Shown here in pieces: positions 18,201-33,200 of a DNA stretch of 64,000 nt. Under the pieces are notes generated by a model that did not search any database, was not told the DNA's origin, and was given only the letters and a program-made list of their open reading frames with translations. The stretch comes from Marinobacterium litorale DSM 23545 (GTDB taxonomy: Bacteria; Pseudomonadota; Gammaproteobacteria; Pseudomonadales; Balneatricaceae). The position numbers were made by a program, and so were the translations under genes. How positions within the stretch are numbered: the first letter of the stretch is position 1; every line of letters starts with the position of its first letter. The stretch covers positions 1 to 64,000 of the forward strand of contig NZ_AUAZ01000004.1 in assembly GCF_000428985.1 (NCBI RefSeq). The letters are read 5' to 3'.

Positions 18201-21200
18201 AATCAGCATCAACCAGTGTGGTACCCAACACTTGTACAGTGTCAGAACCAGCACCGCCATCTACAGTTCCAACGCCTGACAGCTCTGCCGCATCTGCAAA
18301 GATGAAGGTATCGTCATCCGCACCACCTTCCAGGGTATCTGCACCGCCAGAGCTGGTGATTGTGTCGTTACCCGCATCCCCTGTGATGCTATCAGCTGCC
18401 GCGGAACCGGTCAGAGCGTCGGTGCCGTCACCACCATTGATGGTTACAGCCTCGCCCAGGCCGGAGGCGTCAACTGTATCGGCACCGGTACCACCGGTTA
18501 CAGTCAATGTCTCGGTCGCCGCTGCTGCATTCGCTGCCAGCGTCAGGCTGTTGGTGCCGTTACCCAGGGTAATGGCTTCCAGACCGGACTTGTTGGCGAA
18601 CTCGGCATCGGTAACCGTCTGGTTATCGGCCAGTACGACTGTATCGACTTCAGAACCACCGCTTACGGTTTCAGCTGCAGTGAACTCGCCGGCCGCGTAG
18701 TTGAAGGTGTCAGCACCTGCACCACCGTTGAGCACATCGTCACCCGCATTACCGGTGATCTGATCGTCGCCGGAACCTGCGTTCACAGTATCAACACCGT
18801 CACCCGCAAGGATGGTATCGGCGCCGACAGCTGCGGTTGCAGTGTCATTGTCGTCATCAGTGCCGTTGATGATGAAGCCTTCGCTCTGGCCGTCCAGATC
18901 GATGCTTGCACCCGCTACGGCGTCGTCCTGAGCCGCATTGACGATTTCCACGTTGATAATGCCTGCATCACCAAGGCTGTTGTCGTTGAAGGTGTTACCC
19001 GCTTCAAGAACATCCGCCGTGCTGTCACCAGCCACTGTGTCATTACCGCCATCGATCAGAGCATCGTCAGATGCGCCGAAGATGGTGTCCTGACCCAGGC
19101 CAGCTACCAGGCTATCGGCACCTGCGCCACCGGTGAGGATGTCGTTGCCGTCACCCGCATTGATGTCATCAGCGCCGGTACCGCCGGTGATTGTGTCATC
19201 ACCGTCTGCAGTCACAACAGTATCGCCACCATCGCCCAGAGTGACGTTGAACGACTCACCCGCCTGGTTGGCAAGATCGACGCTGACACCGGTGTTAACG
19301 GTGACAGTTACGTTCTCAACACCTTCCAGGTTGGCATCAGCAGCCGGTGCGTAGTCAGCAGCCAGTTGAAGCGTATCGCTCTCAGTGCCGCCATCTACGA
19401 AGCCGTTATCGTCACCACCTACGATGGTGTCGTTACCGGCTCCACCCAGTACGCTGTCATCGCCGCCGCCGGCTGTCAGGCTATCGTTGCCCAGACCACC
19501 GTCGATGGTGTCGTTTTCAGCGCTGGTAGTGGTGATGATGTCGTTGTTATCGGAACCGACAACGTTCTGACCCACTGCGGCAGCGCTGCTGTCGGTGGCT
19601 CCGACCAGCTCGATCTCTACTGCCGTTGCGATGCCGCCCAGTGTTACAGCGGACAGGTTGACGTTCACGGTCTGCAGAGCAGCCCCGAAGTCAGCCGGAT
19701 CAACTGTCTCGTCGAAGGTACCAACTATGTCGATAGTACCGTCACCGGTGATGACCACACCTGCGTTACCCAGCAGTTCTGCCTGCTGAACAGTCAGAGT
19801 GAGGGTTGCGCCTGCCGCGACGTCAACGGTGGTGTCGACGATCGCTACGGTGGTGACATTAGACCAGTCAACGGCGCCTTCCAGAGTCAGGTCAACGTTG
19901 TTGAAGGTCAGGGAATCACCCACGAAGCTGGAACCATATACAGCATCGGCCGGGTAGGCATCAGCCGCCGCGGTACCCACGATGGTGAGATCCAGCGTAC
20001 CTTCGACGGCGTCATTGCCATCCAAGTCAGCGTTGTTGAAGACCCAATCACTGGTTGCCGGGGCAGTAGCAGCGATCTGGTCAGCACGCAGCTCAGCGAT
20101 AACCGTGCCGATGTGATCCTCGGTATTCAGCTCGAAGCTGGTACCGTCCACCTGTGCAATTACACCCAGATTAACGACGCCGTCGCCATCGACATTAATC
20201 AGGCTCAGATCATCACTGGCAACACCCGGCTTGGTCAGATCACCGGTAGTACCCAGTGTCAGCGTACCACCTGCGGAAGACCATGTTGGCTGAGGAGCCG
20301 TACCATCAGAAATACCCTGAGTGATATTCAGTGTTTCGGTATCACCCATGGCCGCACCCGGGCTGGTACCCGGCGCGTTAACGGTGCCTGCACCGGTCTG
20401 TACGTAGTTGAGTGCAGTGATGTGATCATCGCTGGTATCGACAGAGCCGATATTTACGGTGACACCCGCCGCTACGTCGATGGTGAGGTTGGCTTCTGCA
20501 GTCAGGTCCACATCGCCAGCGCCATCGATGACGATGTCATCGGAGCCGGATACGTAGCTGAACTCCAGTGTGCCTGTGATGTTCAGATCGTAGTCCGCAT
20601 CGATAACCACGTTCAGCAGGTTGTTCTCTGCAGCTTCGAAAGAACCATCGGTATCCAGCGTGATATCACCTGCATCGATTGCCGTGCCCAGGACCGTTGC
20701 CGGATCGTTCTGAGTGAAGGTGAAGTCAGATACGGTGACATCGGTTACATCACCGGCAGTGCGGTTAACGAAGGTTACCGTACCGTCAGCGTTGTCGATG
20801 GCGTACCAGTTCTGGAAGTTGGTTCCCGCCAGAGCCGCAGCTACGGCGTTGGCGTTGTCACCATCGTCGAGACCTACAACCACACCGTCGAACAGGATCT
20901 GTTCCTGAGAACCAACGATAGAGACGCCTGCCAGATCCAGGGTGAAGGTTTCAACCTGAGATTCAGCACCGCCCAGACCGTTGTTGGCGATGATGCTGCC
21001 ATCCAGCACGTTCGGTGATACCAGTGCAGCACCGGAGGTGTTGCTGGAGTTGATAGTCAGCGTCTGGAAGAACTCAGCCTGCAGGCCCTGCGGATCTTCG
21101 TTCTGCGGAAGCAGCAGGTTGCCATCGATCACGGAGTTACCGTTCAGGCTGATGATAACGTTGCGTACTTCGGACTGCTGACGGATATCCTCGAACGCCA

Positions 21201-24200
21201 CGCTAGCGTCAACGTAGGTGTTCGGTTCAACAATCACCGGACGGTTGACACCATCGACTGCCAGCCAGTTAACCAGAGACGCTGCCAGTGCATTGTCGGC
21301 ATCGTAGATGGTTACCGGGATATCGCTGTCCAGATCAGACAGGAATGTCTCGATGTTAGCCGGAGTCACACCGCCGAACTGGTTGTTCAGGTAGGTGTTG
21401 ATGACGTGGATGTTATCAACCAGGTAGTTGGTCGCAACCAGGTTATCGTCCGCATCGGTCGCATCCGGCGTATCGAAGCCAAGGATCAGGTGGGTACGGG
21501 CAAAGCCTGCACCATCCTCGGAAACGCTACGGCCATCCGCCTGAGTTTCACTGGACAGGGTGATCGCCTGATCATCAGCGGTCATCAGGATGCTGAACTT
21601 GTCGCCGGCCTGGTTATCCAGAACAGCGGTCGGATCCAGCACGATGCGGTTCGCCTCGTCGACCCACTCCAGTTCGCCATTGGTGGTTTGAGTTGCACCT
21701 TTGGCCGGATCCAGAGAGATGGTACCTGCGTTCGCGGTGACATTGCTCAGATCGATATCGGCGTTGTCCTGATCGAAGCCGGTCAGGTTCAGGGTACCGG
21801 CACCGGAGACGGTGACAGAGGTCTGAATCTGCTGGTACTGATCAGCGGTCATGTTGAGTGTGACGCCCGCCGGGATCACGATCTCTTCTACGCCGGTCAG
21901 GTCTGTTGCCGGGTCGATAGTCTGGGTTGCGCCCAGGCCAGCGTCCACGTTCAGAACCAGTGCAACGTCCGGCAGTACCACGGAGGTATCGAGGACAGTT
22001 GTCGGGTTGTAGTCGGAGACGATCACCAGCTCTTCAGCACCACCAGCAACACCGGAGAAGTCGCCGGCATCCAGGTCTGCGTCATCAGCACCTGCTTCCA
22101 GGAACTGCTCGAAGCTGAGTGTCAGCTCTACGCCTTCTGCCAGGGCAACGTTGAAGTTACCGAAGTCGCTGTCGGTATGCAGCGTTACGCTGGCCGGCAC
22201 ATTGGCGGTCATCGTATCGGCGGCAATGCCGGACAGGTCCATTTCATCGGCGTCAACGTTGTTGACTGTAACAGCGCTGTTGTTAACTCCAGCACCGGTT
22301 TCCGCAACGGTCAGCTCATGCGCATCGTTGGCATCGAATACCAGACCGATGTCGTCAGACGCGATGGTGAATGTGGTTGCACCACTGTCCATCTGGCCGG
22401 TGAAGGTAACCACGTTGGAGCCACCTGCAACGCTATCGCTGACGATAACTTCGAAGCCTGCGCCCAGGTTTGCACCCAGGGTGACGTCGTTGTTGGCATC
22501 CAGCAGTGCGGTTTCATCGTCGACTGCTACTGCGGACAGATCAGCGTTCGGAGTCGCTTCCAATGCCGTTACGGTTACCGTTTCGGTACCGGTTGCTGCA
22601 GTTTCCGGCGTGATTGAGCGGCTGTCAGCCTGAGCGGCGGACAGGGTCAGATCTACATCGGTAGCCAGTTCAACAGCGAATTCACCCAGAACGGTACCCG
22701 CGTGCAGTGTGACATCAGCCGGAACATGCGCTGTAGCGCGGCCTACATCAATACCGCCCAGCAGGACCTGCTCGGCGCCGAGATCGGTCACTACCACTTC
22801 ACCTTCAGTGCCGCCGGTGGCGCCGCTGATGTTCTGGCCAGACGCCTGAACTGCGGTGAGCGTGACAGTCTGAACCGGCACGGTCGGATCAATATCCTTG
22901 GCCGCCGGATCGCCGTACAGTGTCGGGAAGGTGATAACACCCACTTCGGCAGTATCAACCAGCGTGATGAATTCGGCGGTTACATTGCTCAGATCCGCGG
23001 TAATCGGCGTATCCGGCGTTGCACCGTCGTTTTCATCATCGATCAACAGCGTGCCGTTTTCACCCTGGATGTAATGGCCGTCAATGACCGAGCCTGCCGA
23101 AGTCAGCGTATCCGAGTCACCGATGGTGATAACACGGTTAGCACCGGCAGTACCCAGGTTGTCTGCGCTATCAAGCGTAACGCTGGTATCAACCTCGATA
23201 TTGACGAATGCGGAGTTAACACCGGCCAGGCTCATATCTGCACCACCTGCGTACAGGCCGATATCTTCGATATCTGTGGTGCCCGCACCTTCGACAGTAC
23301 GATCATCACCCTGTGCTGCGGTCAGGATCAGCTTGGTGTTTGCCGCTACATCAAACTCAACCATTACGGTTTCGTTATTGGTACCCGCAGTCGGGTCGCG
23401 GTCGATGGTGGCCTGGAGGTTTGCAACAGGTACGTTGGTCGCATCCAGAGTGCCTTCGCCGATAACCATAACCTGAGCGATACCCAGATTAGCAGCGGCA
23501 TCCAGAGTTACGGTATCGGGCAGCGCGTCTGCATCAGCACCGTCCTGAGTATCAACGTAGGCAGTAACGGTACCGCTATCACCTTCGTTGGTCATGACGT
23601 TAGACAGATCAACATCGGTTGTCGCCTCAACACCCATGACAGTCACTTGACCTGCGCCGGTGATGGTCAGCCCATCAGCGTCTTCGGCCAGGATAGTCAG
23701 GCTGGAGCCGGCCGGAACATCGATGGTGACATCGGTGTTATCCAGCGTTAGCTGAGCCAGGGTGGTGAAGTCTACATCGCCCTGGATAGTCAATTCGACG
23801 TTATCCAGATCCAGAGTACCCGCACCCAGCGTCACATCGTCAGTGATGGTCAGGATAGTGTCGTTGATATCCCAGGTACCACCCGCAAGGAGCTCCGGCG
23901 CCATCAGTACATCGTCAACATTCGCGGTACCCATCACTGCGATCGTTTCGTTGTTACCGTTCAGCGTGAAATCCAAGCCATCAACCTGTGCGATGGTGCC
24001 CAGATTAACGTTGTACTCGTTGTTCACAACGTGCGCTGTAACAGCGGAAACATCAACAGTGATTGTGCTCAGTTCCGCACCTGCGACACCCGCGTAAGGT
24101 ACGTTATTGACGGTATCCATTTCGGTACCGAAGTTAACAAATGAGCTCGGGGATTCGGTCCCTGCGAGTTCAATTGTCAGTGTTTCGGTGTTAGACACAG

Positions 24201-27200
24201 CCGCAGCCGGGCTACCGCCAGTTACCGTCAACGTTCCCGAGAAGCCAGTTACATCGATGTTCAGAGTGGTGATCTCTACATCTGAAGTGTCAGTTGACTT
24301 AACGGTTACGTCGTTCTCACCGTTCACTTCAAGTGTCGCGGTATCATCGGCCGGATCAACCGAGCTGAAAGTAATGGTCTGGATATCCAGATCAGCACCG
24401 TCGCCCATCACGCCCGTACCAACAGCGGTGACGCCGAAGGTATTCAGGACAACCATGGTCAGCTCCAGCTGCTGGTTACCCAGTGTGGCGCTGATATCAC
24501 CGACAACGTTGATGTTATCTGGCTGCTGGTGTTCACCCGGTGTGACGTTAGGATCGTTATCGTTGGTGAAGCCTTCCGGCGCCAACAGATCATCGGTGTG
24601 TACTACGCGGTAAGAGTCGATGGTCAGGGTGTTGAAGTCGATGTTATCGACATCCATCACGTTACCTGCCGGGATATCGGCCGGATCGATCATGTTACCG
24701 ATTTCGATATCACCCAGATCGACTTCACCGCCCAGTTTCAGGGTCAGTGACTGGACATGCGACTGAAGTGCAATGTCGTCGAAGGTCAGGGTGTTGGCGG
24801 ACAGATCCTTGAAGGAAACCACTTCAAGAATACGGTTAACGCCGGTGGAGCTGAGCAGTACATCGAGCTCTTCCAGGCTGGTGAATTCAACACGCAGCGT
24901 GGTGAACGGCAGTGTGGTGAACAGCCCTTCCATATCGCCCGCATTCGCGGCGATAAAGGCTTCGTTCAGCCATACACGGCCCACCTGATAGGTGCCGGTG
25001 TCGAAATAACCACTGGTATCGATCGGATCCGCCAGGACATCATCAAACAGCCATACCACGTTGGTGCTGTTCTCGACGCCGGTATTGTCGGTGACGATGA
25101 CGTCACGCTCAGCCTGATCCACCGTGTTGAAGCGGATGGTCTGGCCGGCCAGCGCGGTCGCTTCAGTAGAACCGTCGTTGAGGCCTTCCAGTGTGACTGA
25201 GAACTCGCCCAGATCGGTCAGCTCTTCAACGGTTACATCGTTATCGGCCAGGGTGATGGTGCCTGCAACATTAGCGCTGAATGCGCTGAAGTCGTAGACG
25301 GTGCCATCGGCAAGGCCTTCGATGTTGACGGTACCTGCGCCATCAACGGAGAAGCCGGCAGCGGTGATAGCAGAGGCCTGGTCCGCGGTCAGGGTCAGGG
25401 TTGCGCCAGCCGCGACAACAATGTTGCCGGTGCCGGTCAGGTTCAGGGAATCCAGGTCGGTCAGGTCGGTGTTGCCAGAGATCAGCAGATCGGTCGCCGC
25501 ACCCATATTGATGGTCAGGTTACCGCCGTTGGCGAAGGCCGGATCACCGTTGAGTTCGAACTGACCACCGGTGGAGGCGGAGAAGTCGAAGCTCCAGTTG
25601 GCATCATCATTCAGTACAACATCATCCAGAGTCACGGTGTTGGCACCGCTGCCGGAGGTGAAGCTGAAGCTGTCCTGATCGATGTTATCCAGACCGATAA
25701 TGGTCAGATCACCCGAGAGAGCGGACGCATTAATCGTGCTGAGATCGCCACCGCCGTTGATGCCGTTGGCATCTGCATCGACCGTACCGAAGACGATGTT
25801 ACCGTTACCTGCCAGAGTCAGGGTTTCAGTATCAGCGACGTTACCGCTCGGGCTTGCACCCGTGAAGGTGAGCGCACCGCCATCGTTGGTGATGGACATG
25901 GCGACAACATCGGTATCGGTGGTGTCGATGGCCTGGAAGGTCACATCAGCCGCACCGTCCACATCCATTTCAGCCGTCGCGGCATCAGAGGAGCTGTTAA
26001 CGGAGCTGAAGAAGATGGTGCCACCCATGAGGGCTGTATCAGCGGTGATGTTGAGGTCCAGCAGGTTGTTCTCTGCTGCACCACCAATACCGCTGTTGGC
26101 AGTCAGATCGCCGATGGTGTTGGTGTCGCTACCGCTGGAGGTGATGGTGAAGGTTTCGAAGAACTCATCTTCAAAGTCACCCAGAGCAACCAGGGTAGAC
26201 AGATCGATAGAGCCGACCAGGGTAGTATCACCCAGCAGGTTCAGCTCGACGGTCTTAACCAGGCGGTTGTCGTTGAGGTCTGCAAAGACCAGTGACTGGC
26301 CATTAGCATTGTCATCGACAGTGACACCTTCAACCACGTTAACGACGCGGTAGGTGAAGGCGGCAGTCGGCGCACCCGGCATATCCAGCGGATCAACGAT
26401 CTGAACGGTGATACCCGGATTACCGTCATGCGGACCACTGATCAGGTTAGCCAGTACCTCTTCCACATTCTGGCCCTGCAGCAGGGCATTGAGTGCTTCA
26501 AGAGTGAAAGCGCCTGTGTAGTTGCTGGCATCGATACCGAAACCGGTCGCACCGCCGGTGAAGTTAACGACATTTGCGGCGACATCGGCGTATACCAGGG
26601 CCAGAGAAACCATGGCACCGGAGGTACCATCGATTGCGCGGCCTTCAGCCTGTGCCAGAGTGACCAGGGTCACATGATCGCCATCTTCCAGATCCAGAGC
26701 GAAGCTGCCGAGATCTGCAAAGGAGGTAATCGCACCGCTCAGGTCGGTAACACCCAGAATCAGGTTGTCAGCCGGCGGCGTAGCGCTGTCCTCGTAACCC
26801 TGCGGAATACCCACATTGTCGGCCAGGGTGAGGTTGTAGTTGTCGAAGCCGCTGATACCGGACAGGTCGATATCCGCTTCGGCATTGGTCAGCTCACTGA
26901 TGTTGATGGTTGAGCCTGCACCACCGGTGATGGTCGGTTCGCCCATTGCAACATACTGCGCAGCGGTCAGGTTGAAGGTGCCGCCTGCCGGTACGGTGAT
27001 GCTGTTGACCATGCCCAGGTCGGTAGCCGGATCCAGAGTGACTACACCGTCGGCCAGAGTCACATCCACCAGAGTGATGCCATTTGCCAGATCGGCCACA
27101 TCGAACGGCTGGTTCGCATCGGAGAAACCAACCAGGTTGATTTCAGCGCTGTCACCATCGGCGATGGTCAGGTTAGCGGTGCCCAGAACGTCGAGCTGGT

Positions 27201-30200
27201 CGGCGGTCAGGGTCAGTTCGGTATTGTCATCCAGGTTGATGCTATTAACACCGGCCAGATCAGCACCGGAGAGATCGACTTCTGCCGCGCCTTCGATGTT
27301 CAGTGCGATGTTATCGCCCAGGAACTCAAGCCCTTCCGGCGTACCGGATACAGTCGCTGCAGTGATATCCAGCGTCAGAGTGCCGGTTCCGCTATTGGTC
27401 ACGGACAGGGACTCAACGTGGGTGTCAGACACATCCAGCATGCCGATGGTTACATCAGCATCCAGATCAACGGACAGCTTCGCTTCGGTTGCTGCCAGCG
27501 GATCGCCGCTACCATCTTCCTTGGAGTTGGTGATGTAGCTGAACTCGATTCCATCGATGCGCAGATCCTGATCACCGGCGGTGTCGTCACCTTTGATGAC
27601 CACATCCAGCAGGTTGTTCTCGGACGCCACGCCTTCGGTACCGGCAGTGACCGTACCGTCGATCATGTTGAAACCGGCTGTACCGGTGGAGATCAGGGTC
27701 AGCGTGCCGAAGTTACGCGCGATACCGCCGGTCGGAACGATGGTCTGCAGATCCAGATCGCCGACGATGCGTGCATCACCTTCAAAGGTAACGTCGAGGG
27801 CTGTGATCTCTTTACCATCCTGCACATCGTTGAATACCAGAGAAGACGGAGTACGTGCACCCTCTTCCAGGACCACAAAACGATGCAGCTGGCTGATGAA
27901 GCCCAGGTCTTCCGGTACGGTGATAACCAGAGTGGTGTCTTCCGGCAGGTTGCCCAGAATCTCTTCCACTTCGTTCTGGTCTGCTGTACCGCCAGTACCG
28001 TCGGTGAAGAAGCTCTGAATCGCTTTCAGCTCGGAAACGGTGAAGCCGGATACGTCGATACCCGTGACGGTGTTGCCATCCATATTTTCATAGGTGGTCG
28101 TCACGACTTCGAAGCCAAGCTCGACAACGCCGGTACCGTTAACATTCAAGCCGTTGGCCTGAACATCGGTAGCCAGATTCAGCGTGAAATCGCCGATTTC
28201 GATCTGCAGGTTATCCAGATCGGTGGTCAGGATAGTCGACTCATACTCGTCCGGAGCAACTGCAGCTGTTTCCGGATTGAATGTCACATCGCTCGCCAGG
28301 GTGACATTGACCTGGCCGGTGATACCGCTCAGGTCGAAGCCTGCATCGATATGGGCCTGGGTCAGTCCGGTGATGTTGACGGTGTATTCGGTTGCATCGC
28401 CGTCGCCATCGGTATCAACGCTGGTGATTGAACCGTCCAGCTGGTTGAACTGCTCAGCGGTCAGGGTCAGTTCGCCGCCTTCCGGCACGATGATCTCTGC
28501 GCCAGACAGGTTAACGGCCGGATCCAGGGAGACCGCACCTTCAGCCAGGGTCACGGTGCCCAGTGCCACTTCTTCAGCCAGCAGAGCGGCGTCAAAGAGG
28601 CTGGCAGAACCGAACTCAACCAGGTTCAGGGTGGCCATGGTGTTTTCACCGGCGGACAGGAAGCCTGCTTCGCCCAGTGCCATTGCCTGATCGGCAGTCA
28701 CGGTCAGTGCAGAGTCATCAGCAAACTGAATAGCTTCAACACCGGTCAGAGTGACTTCTGACAGATCAACGCTGGCATCTTCGAAATCGGAGATATCCGC
28801 GCCATCTGACAGATCACCGGTCAGCTCACCGATACCCAGGGTGAATAGATCGGTTACACCGGAGGCATCGAGCGTTTCCAGCTCGCCTTCGCTGGTGATC
28901 CAGAGGGCGACATCTTCGCTACCGGTTACGGTCAGAGAGGTGGCCTGATCACCGGAGAAGTTACCGATGGTTGCATCGCCGTCGGCGACGTTGATGGTGA
29001 CATCCAGCGTGTTGTTGATGGTCACGCCATCGACGGTCATCACACGCTCACCGCCATCGGACGCAACACCGAGCTCAACGCCGCGGTTGTTGATTTCAAC
29101 GGTGGTGGACGGGTTGTTCTCGGTGTAGAAGTCGGCAACCAATTCACCGATGCTGGTGACATCAGTGATAGCCAGTTCTTTTTCGAGCTCATCCCAGTTT
29201 TCAACGCCGTCTGCTTCCATCAGGAAGGTGACGCCACGCTTGATACCATCAAAGTTGATGGTGTAGCCGGCATTTTCCTGCAGACCCAGTGTTTCCAGGC
29301 CAACGGTGTTGTTGCAGACGAAGATGGTACCGCTGGTGTCGCCATCAGCGTGATCGGTGACGATGTAGCTGCTGATACCTTCGGATTTGATACCTGTATC
29401 AGCGTCAGTGCCGACGGTATCAACATTCATATCCACGTTTACGCGGACATCTTCACCAATCAGGGTGAAGCCGGTAGCACCGGTGGAGATATTGAGGTGC
29501 GAGGCAGTCAGGGTTACATCTTCGACCAGCGTGATGGTGCCGATAGAGATCGAGCCACCCCAGTCAGTCAGCAGTGCATCCAGGTCAGAAACGCTATCTT
29601 CGTTGGTGTCAACGTCCAGCAGTGCCTGAGTAACACCGGTGATGTGCAGTTCGCTGGTTGCATCGGCAGCAAAGGCTGCGCCGTCCAACTGCAGCGCCTG
29701 CTCGGCACTCATGGTGATGGTGGAATCGACACCTACCGTGAAGCTGTCTACAGCTGACAGGTCGGTGGTCGGAGCAAGCTCCCAGGTACCTTCGGCGGTG
29801 GTGACGTTGATGGTGAGATCTTCGTCAGCCAGTGTGGTATCGATGGACTGATCACCCAGATCGGTGATCGCCAGGGTACCTTCACCGAGGATGTTCTCAG
29901 CACCCAGGGCAACAACCTGATCGGCTGTCAGCGTAGCCATTGCACCGGTGGCGATGTTGACTTCGGTGACTGCATCCAGAACATCGTCAGACAGGTCGAT
30001 GCTGCCGGTGATGTTGAGAACGGTTGCGCCTGTACCAGTGAAGCTCAACGCGTCGTCGCTATCCAGCTTGCTCGCATCAAGCCCGATGGTCAGCACGCCG
30101 GTACCGATATTGACGACCTCCAGGGCGTCAACATCGTCATCACCGATGTCCAGCGCGCCCAAAGTCACATCGGCAGTGCCGGAGACGTTCAGGTAGGCGG

Positions 30201-33200
30201 TGTCATCGTCGTTGTAGGTCGCCGCGAAATCGATATCGCCGGTTACGACCAGCGCCTGATCGGCGGTGATGGTCACATCCAGCAGTTGGTTATCGATAGT
30301 CGTAGTGCCTTGTGCGTAGCTCGCTTCCGGGTTCCAGGCTTCATCACCGTAGGCGGTGATATCGCCGTCGATGATGTTGGCTTCGTCGCCGGTACGCAGG
30401 TTGGCTTCAGTACCTGTTGAGTTGATGGTCAACGTTTTCAGGAAGGTCTGGATCAGGTGTGAGTCTTTCGGGCTCACGGACAGATCGATACCGCCCTGAA
30501 TTTCAGTACCACCCTGAAGGTTCAGAGTGAAGTCTTCCAGCTCTACGCCGCCTTCCAGACGGTTGAAGTCCAGGCCGCCACGCACGGTGGTGGTGGCTTC
30601 TACGTTAACAGTCTGATCAACCAGCTCGACAGCGTCGTTGAAGATCACCTTGTTAACGGTTTCCAGCAGGTTCTGGATGATTGCATCGACGTTAGCCGGA
30701 TCGGCATCCGGGTCGGTTTCGTTTACAACCAGTGCATCCAGGAAGCGCAGATTGGTTACATCGTAGCCTGCGGCGTCGATGTAAGCCTCCACTTCGCTAT
30801 CCAGCTCATGGAACAGCAGAGTCAGGGTAGAGTCGGCGGCACCGTCTACTACCAGGCCCTGTGCCTGTGCATGGGTGGCCAGAGCCAGCGCCAGACCTTC
30901 CGGAATGATAACGCTTGCAGCACCCAGATCATCGTCTGCGGCCAGGGTTACGTCTGTTGCCAGCGTTACCGTCAGGTCGCCTTCGATATCGATAGAGGAG
31001 AGGTCGAAGCCGTTTTCGATATCAGCCTGAGTCAGATCGGTGATGTTAACGGAACCTGCACCGTTGATCGTGCCCGCATTAGAAAGCTGCTGGAACTGGG
31101 CTGCGGTCAGGTTCAGGGTAGTACCTTCAGCAACAATCAGCTCGTCAACGTCAGTCAGATCAGTGGCAGGATCAAGGGTTACTACTTCTTCAGCAACGAT
31201 GCTGATGGAGTCGATAACCAGGCCATCTGCGTACGCTGTTGCGTCAAATGCGCCTTCACCCAGATCGACCAGGTTCAGTCGTTCTGTAGCACTAGAGCCA
31301 TCGACGGCAGCTTCGGACAGGACAATATTCTGCGGACCGATCACGTCAGCCTGAGCGACCGTCAATGTCAGCGTGGTGTCATCTTCCATCGTCACTGAGG
31401 TAACGTTGGTCAGTTCCGTTGCGCTCAGATCAACACTGTCTGCACCGACGTTGTTACCGATGGTCAGTGCGATTTCTCCCACACCGTCAATGCTGGCGAT
31501 AGCACCGGTAGCAGCGTCGTCAATAGTGAGGCTAGTAGCACCTGCTGCGCCGACGAACGTAAAGCCTTCTGCCGGATGATCGATTGACAGCTCAACCTCA
31601 CCGGTTACACCTGATGCATCAACACCGGTCAGAGACACCGGCAGGAAACCGTCTACTGACAGGTCGCCTTCAGCGTTGAGTGTCAGTTCGTTCAGCGTTG
31701 CTTCAGAGGCATCGTCAGACAGAGAGGCGATTGTTGCCGCCGGGCCTTCTGCATTGATAGTCACGGACGCTGCGTTGGTGACATTGATGCCATCAACTGA
31801 AATCGGACGATCATCACCCTCAACAGAGTGAGTCAGGTTGATAACCGCCGGAGCGCCTTCCCACTGGAAGTCTACGTCCAACGTGCCGACGTTTGCCGTG
31901 AGGGTCGGACCGTCGGCTTTAAGGGTAGAACCACCTTGGAGCTCAAACACCAGATCGTGGGCAGCGTTCACTACGTGCAATACGTCGTTGTAATTACCAC
32001 GCAGGGTCAGTACTTCCAGATCCTGGGTGCTATCACACAGGTAGATAGTCGCCGTTTCTGTGTTTGCGAGGCTAGTACCGATCTTGGTAACTACGTAGTT
32101 GCTAACGCCCGTAGAGACCAGACCGTTACCTTCGCCCGATGTGCCGACCTCCATGTCATCGCTGTTGTCGATCTCGACATAAACCACAGAGTTATAACCA
32201 GCGTTGGCATTACCGTGAACAGCCGCGACGTTTTCGAAGTTACCCAGAGTCAGGCCGTTTGCATCGCCCATCAGCTGGGAGAAATCCAGGGTAAATGCGT
32301 TTGCATTTGCACCCTGCTCTACACCGTAAGCGCCGGCACCGGTGAACTCGACGTCCTGGTTACCGATGATTTCGATGTTGTAGTTCCAAGTGGAGTGATC
32401 GCTCACTACCGGGTACTGATCACCATCGATAGTCCAAACCATCTCTACCGGTACATCAGCCGGACGGTCGTAACCGCCGTAACCGCCCTGCAGGGTAACG
32501 TTGTACCACTCGGACATAGAATCACCGGCGTCATCGCCGGAATCGTCACCGTCAACCGCAAAGTCAGTGGAGAGCGATCCGCCCACATACTGATTGCCGT
32601 TGATATTGGTTTTGAGGTAATCGCCGATATTGAACGGGTCGAAGTCATCACCACCGCCGGTGATCACAACCTGGCCTGCACCCAGATCGGTGTTGCCGTC
32701 ATTCGCCAGCGTAACGCCCTGAGGAGCTACTTTGGTGTGCAGCTCTTCCGCGGTCATGGTCAGAGTAACGCCGTCCTGGATCTCCAGCTGCAGATCGATA
32801 TTTGCAGGCAGTGCATCCACGCCCAGATCAGCCAGTGCCGTGGACTCGGTCACGATGATCTTCAGCTGCGAATAGGTATGGAAGACGGAGCCTTCAACAC
32901 TGAAGTTTTCCGGGCCAATCGCCAGGAACTGTGCATCAGTGAGGGTCAGAGCCGGTGCGACGGCTTCGTTGGTCGGCTGAATGTCGTAGTTCAGAACAAC
33001 ATTTTCGATGCCATCCAGAGCTGCAGCACGCAGGTCGGACTGGTTCTCAACGTACAGGGTGATGTTCTCACCGCTGATGGATGAGCCTTCCAGTGCGGTG
33101 ATACCGAAGTTATCGCTGCCGAGGTCACGCCCCAGAACAACGGTGTTTTCACCGGCACCCATTGCAACATTCAGCAGGGCCGTGTGTGACTGACCCGCTT

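Noticed and set aside
19366-21018. 550-codon open frame on the strand opposite the giant gene, with similar ones at 21406-22617, 22702-23751, 27418-28431 and 31828-33084
   Set aside because: They mirror the biased codon use of the repeat gene, give Cys/Gln/Gly-rich nonsense without motifs, and lack ribosome-binding sites.
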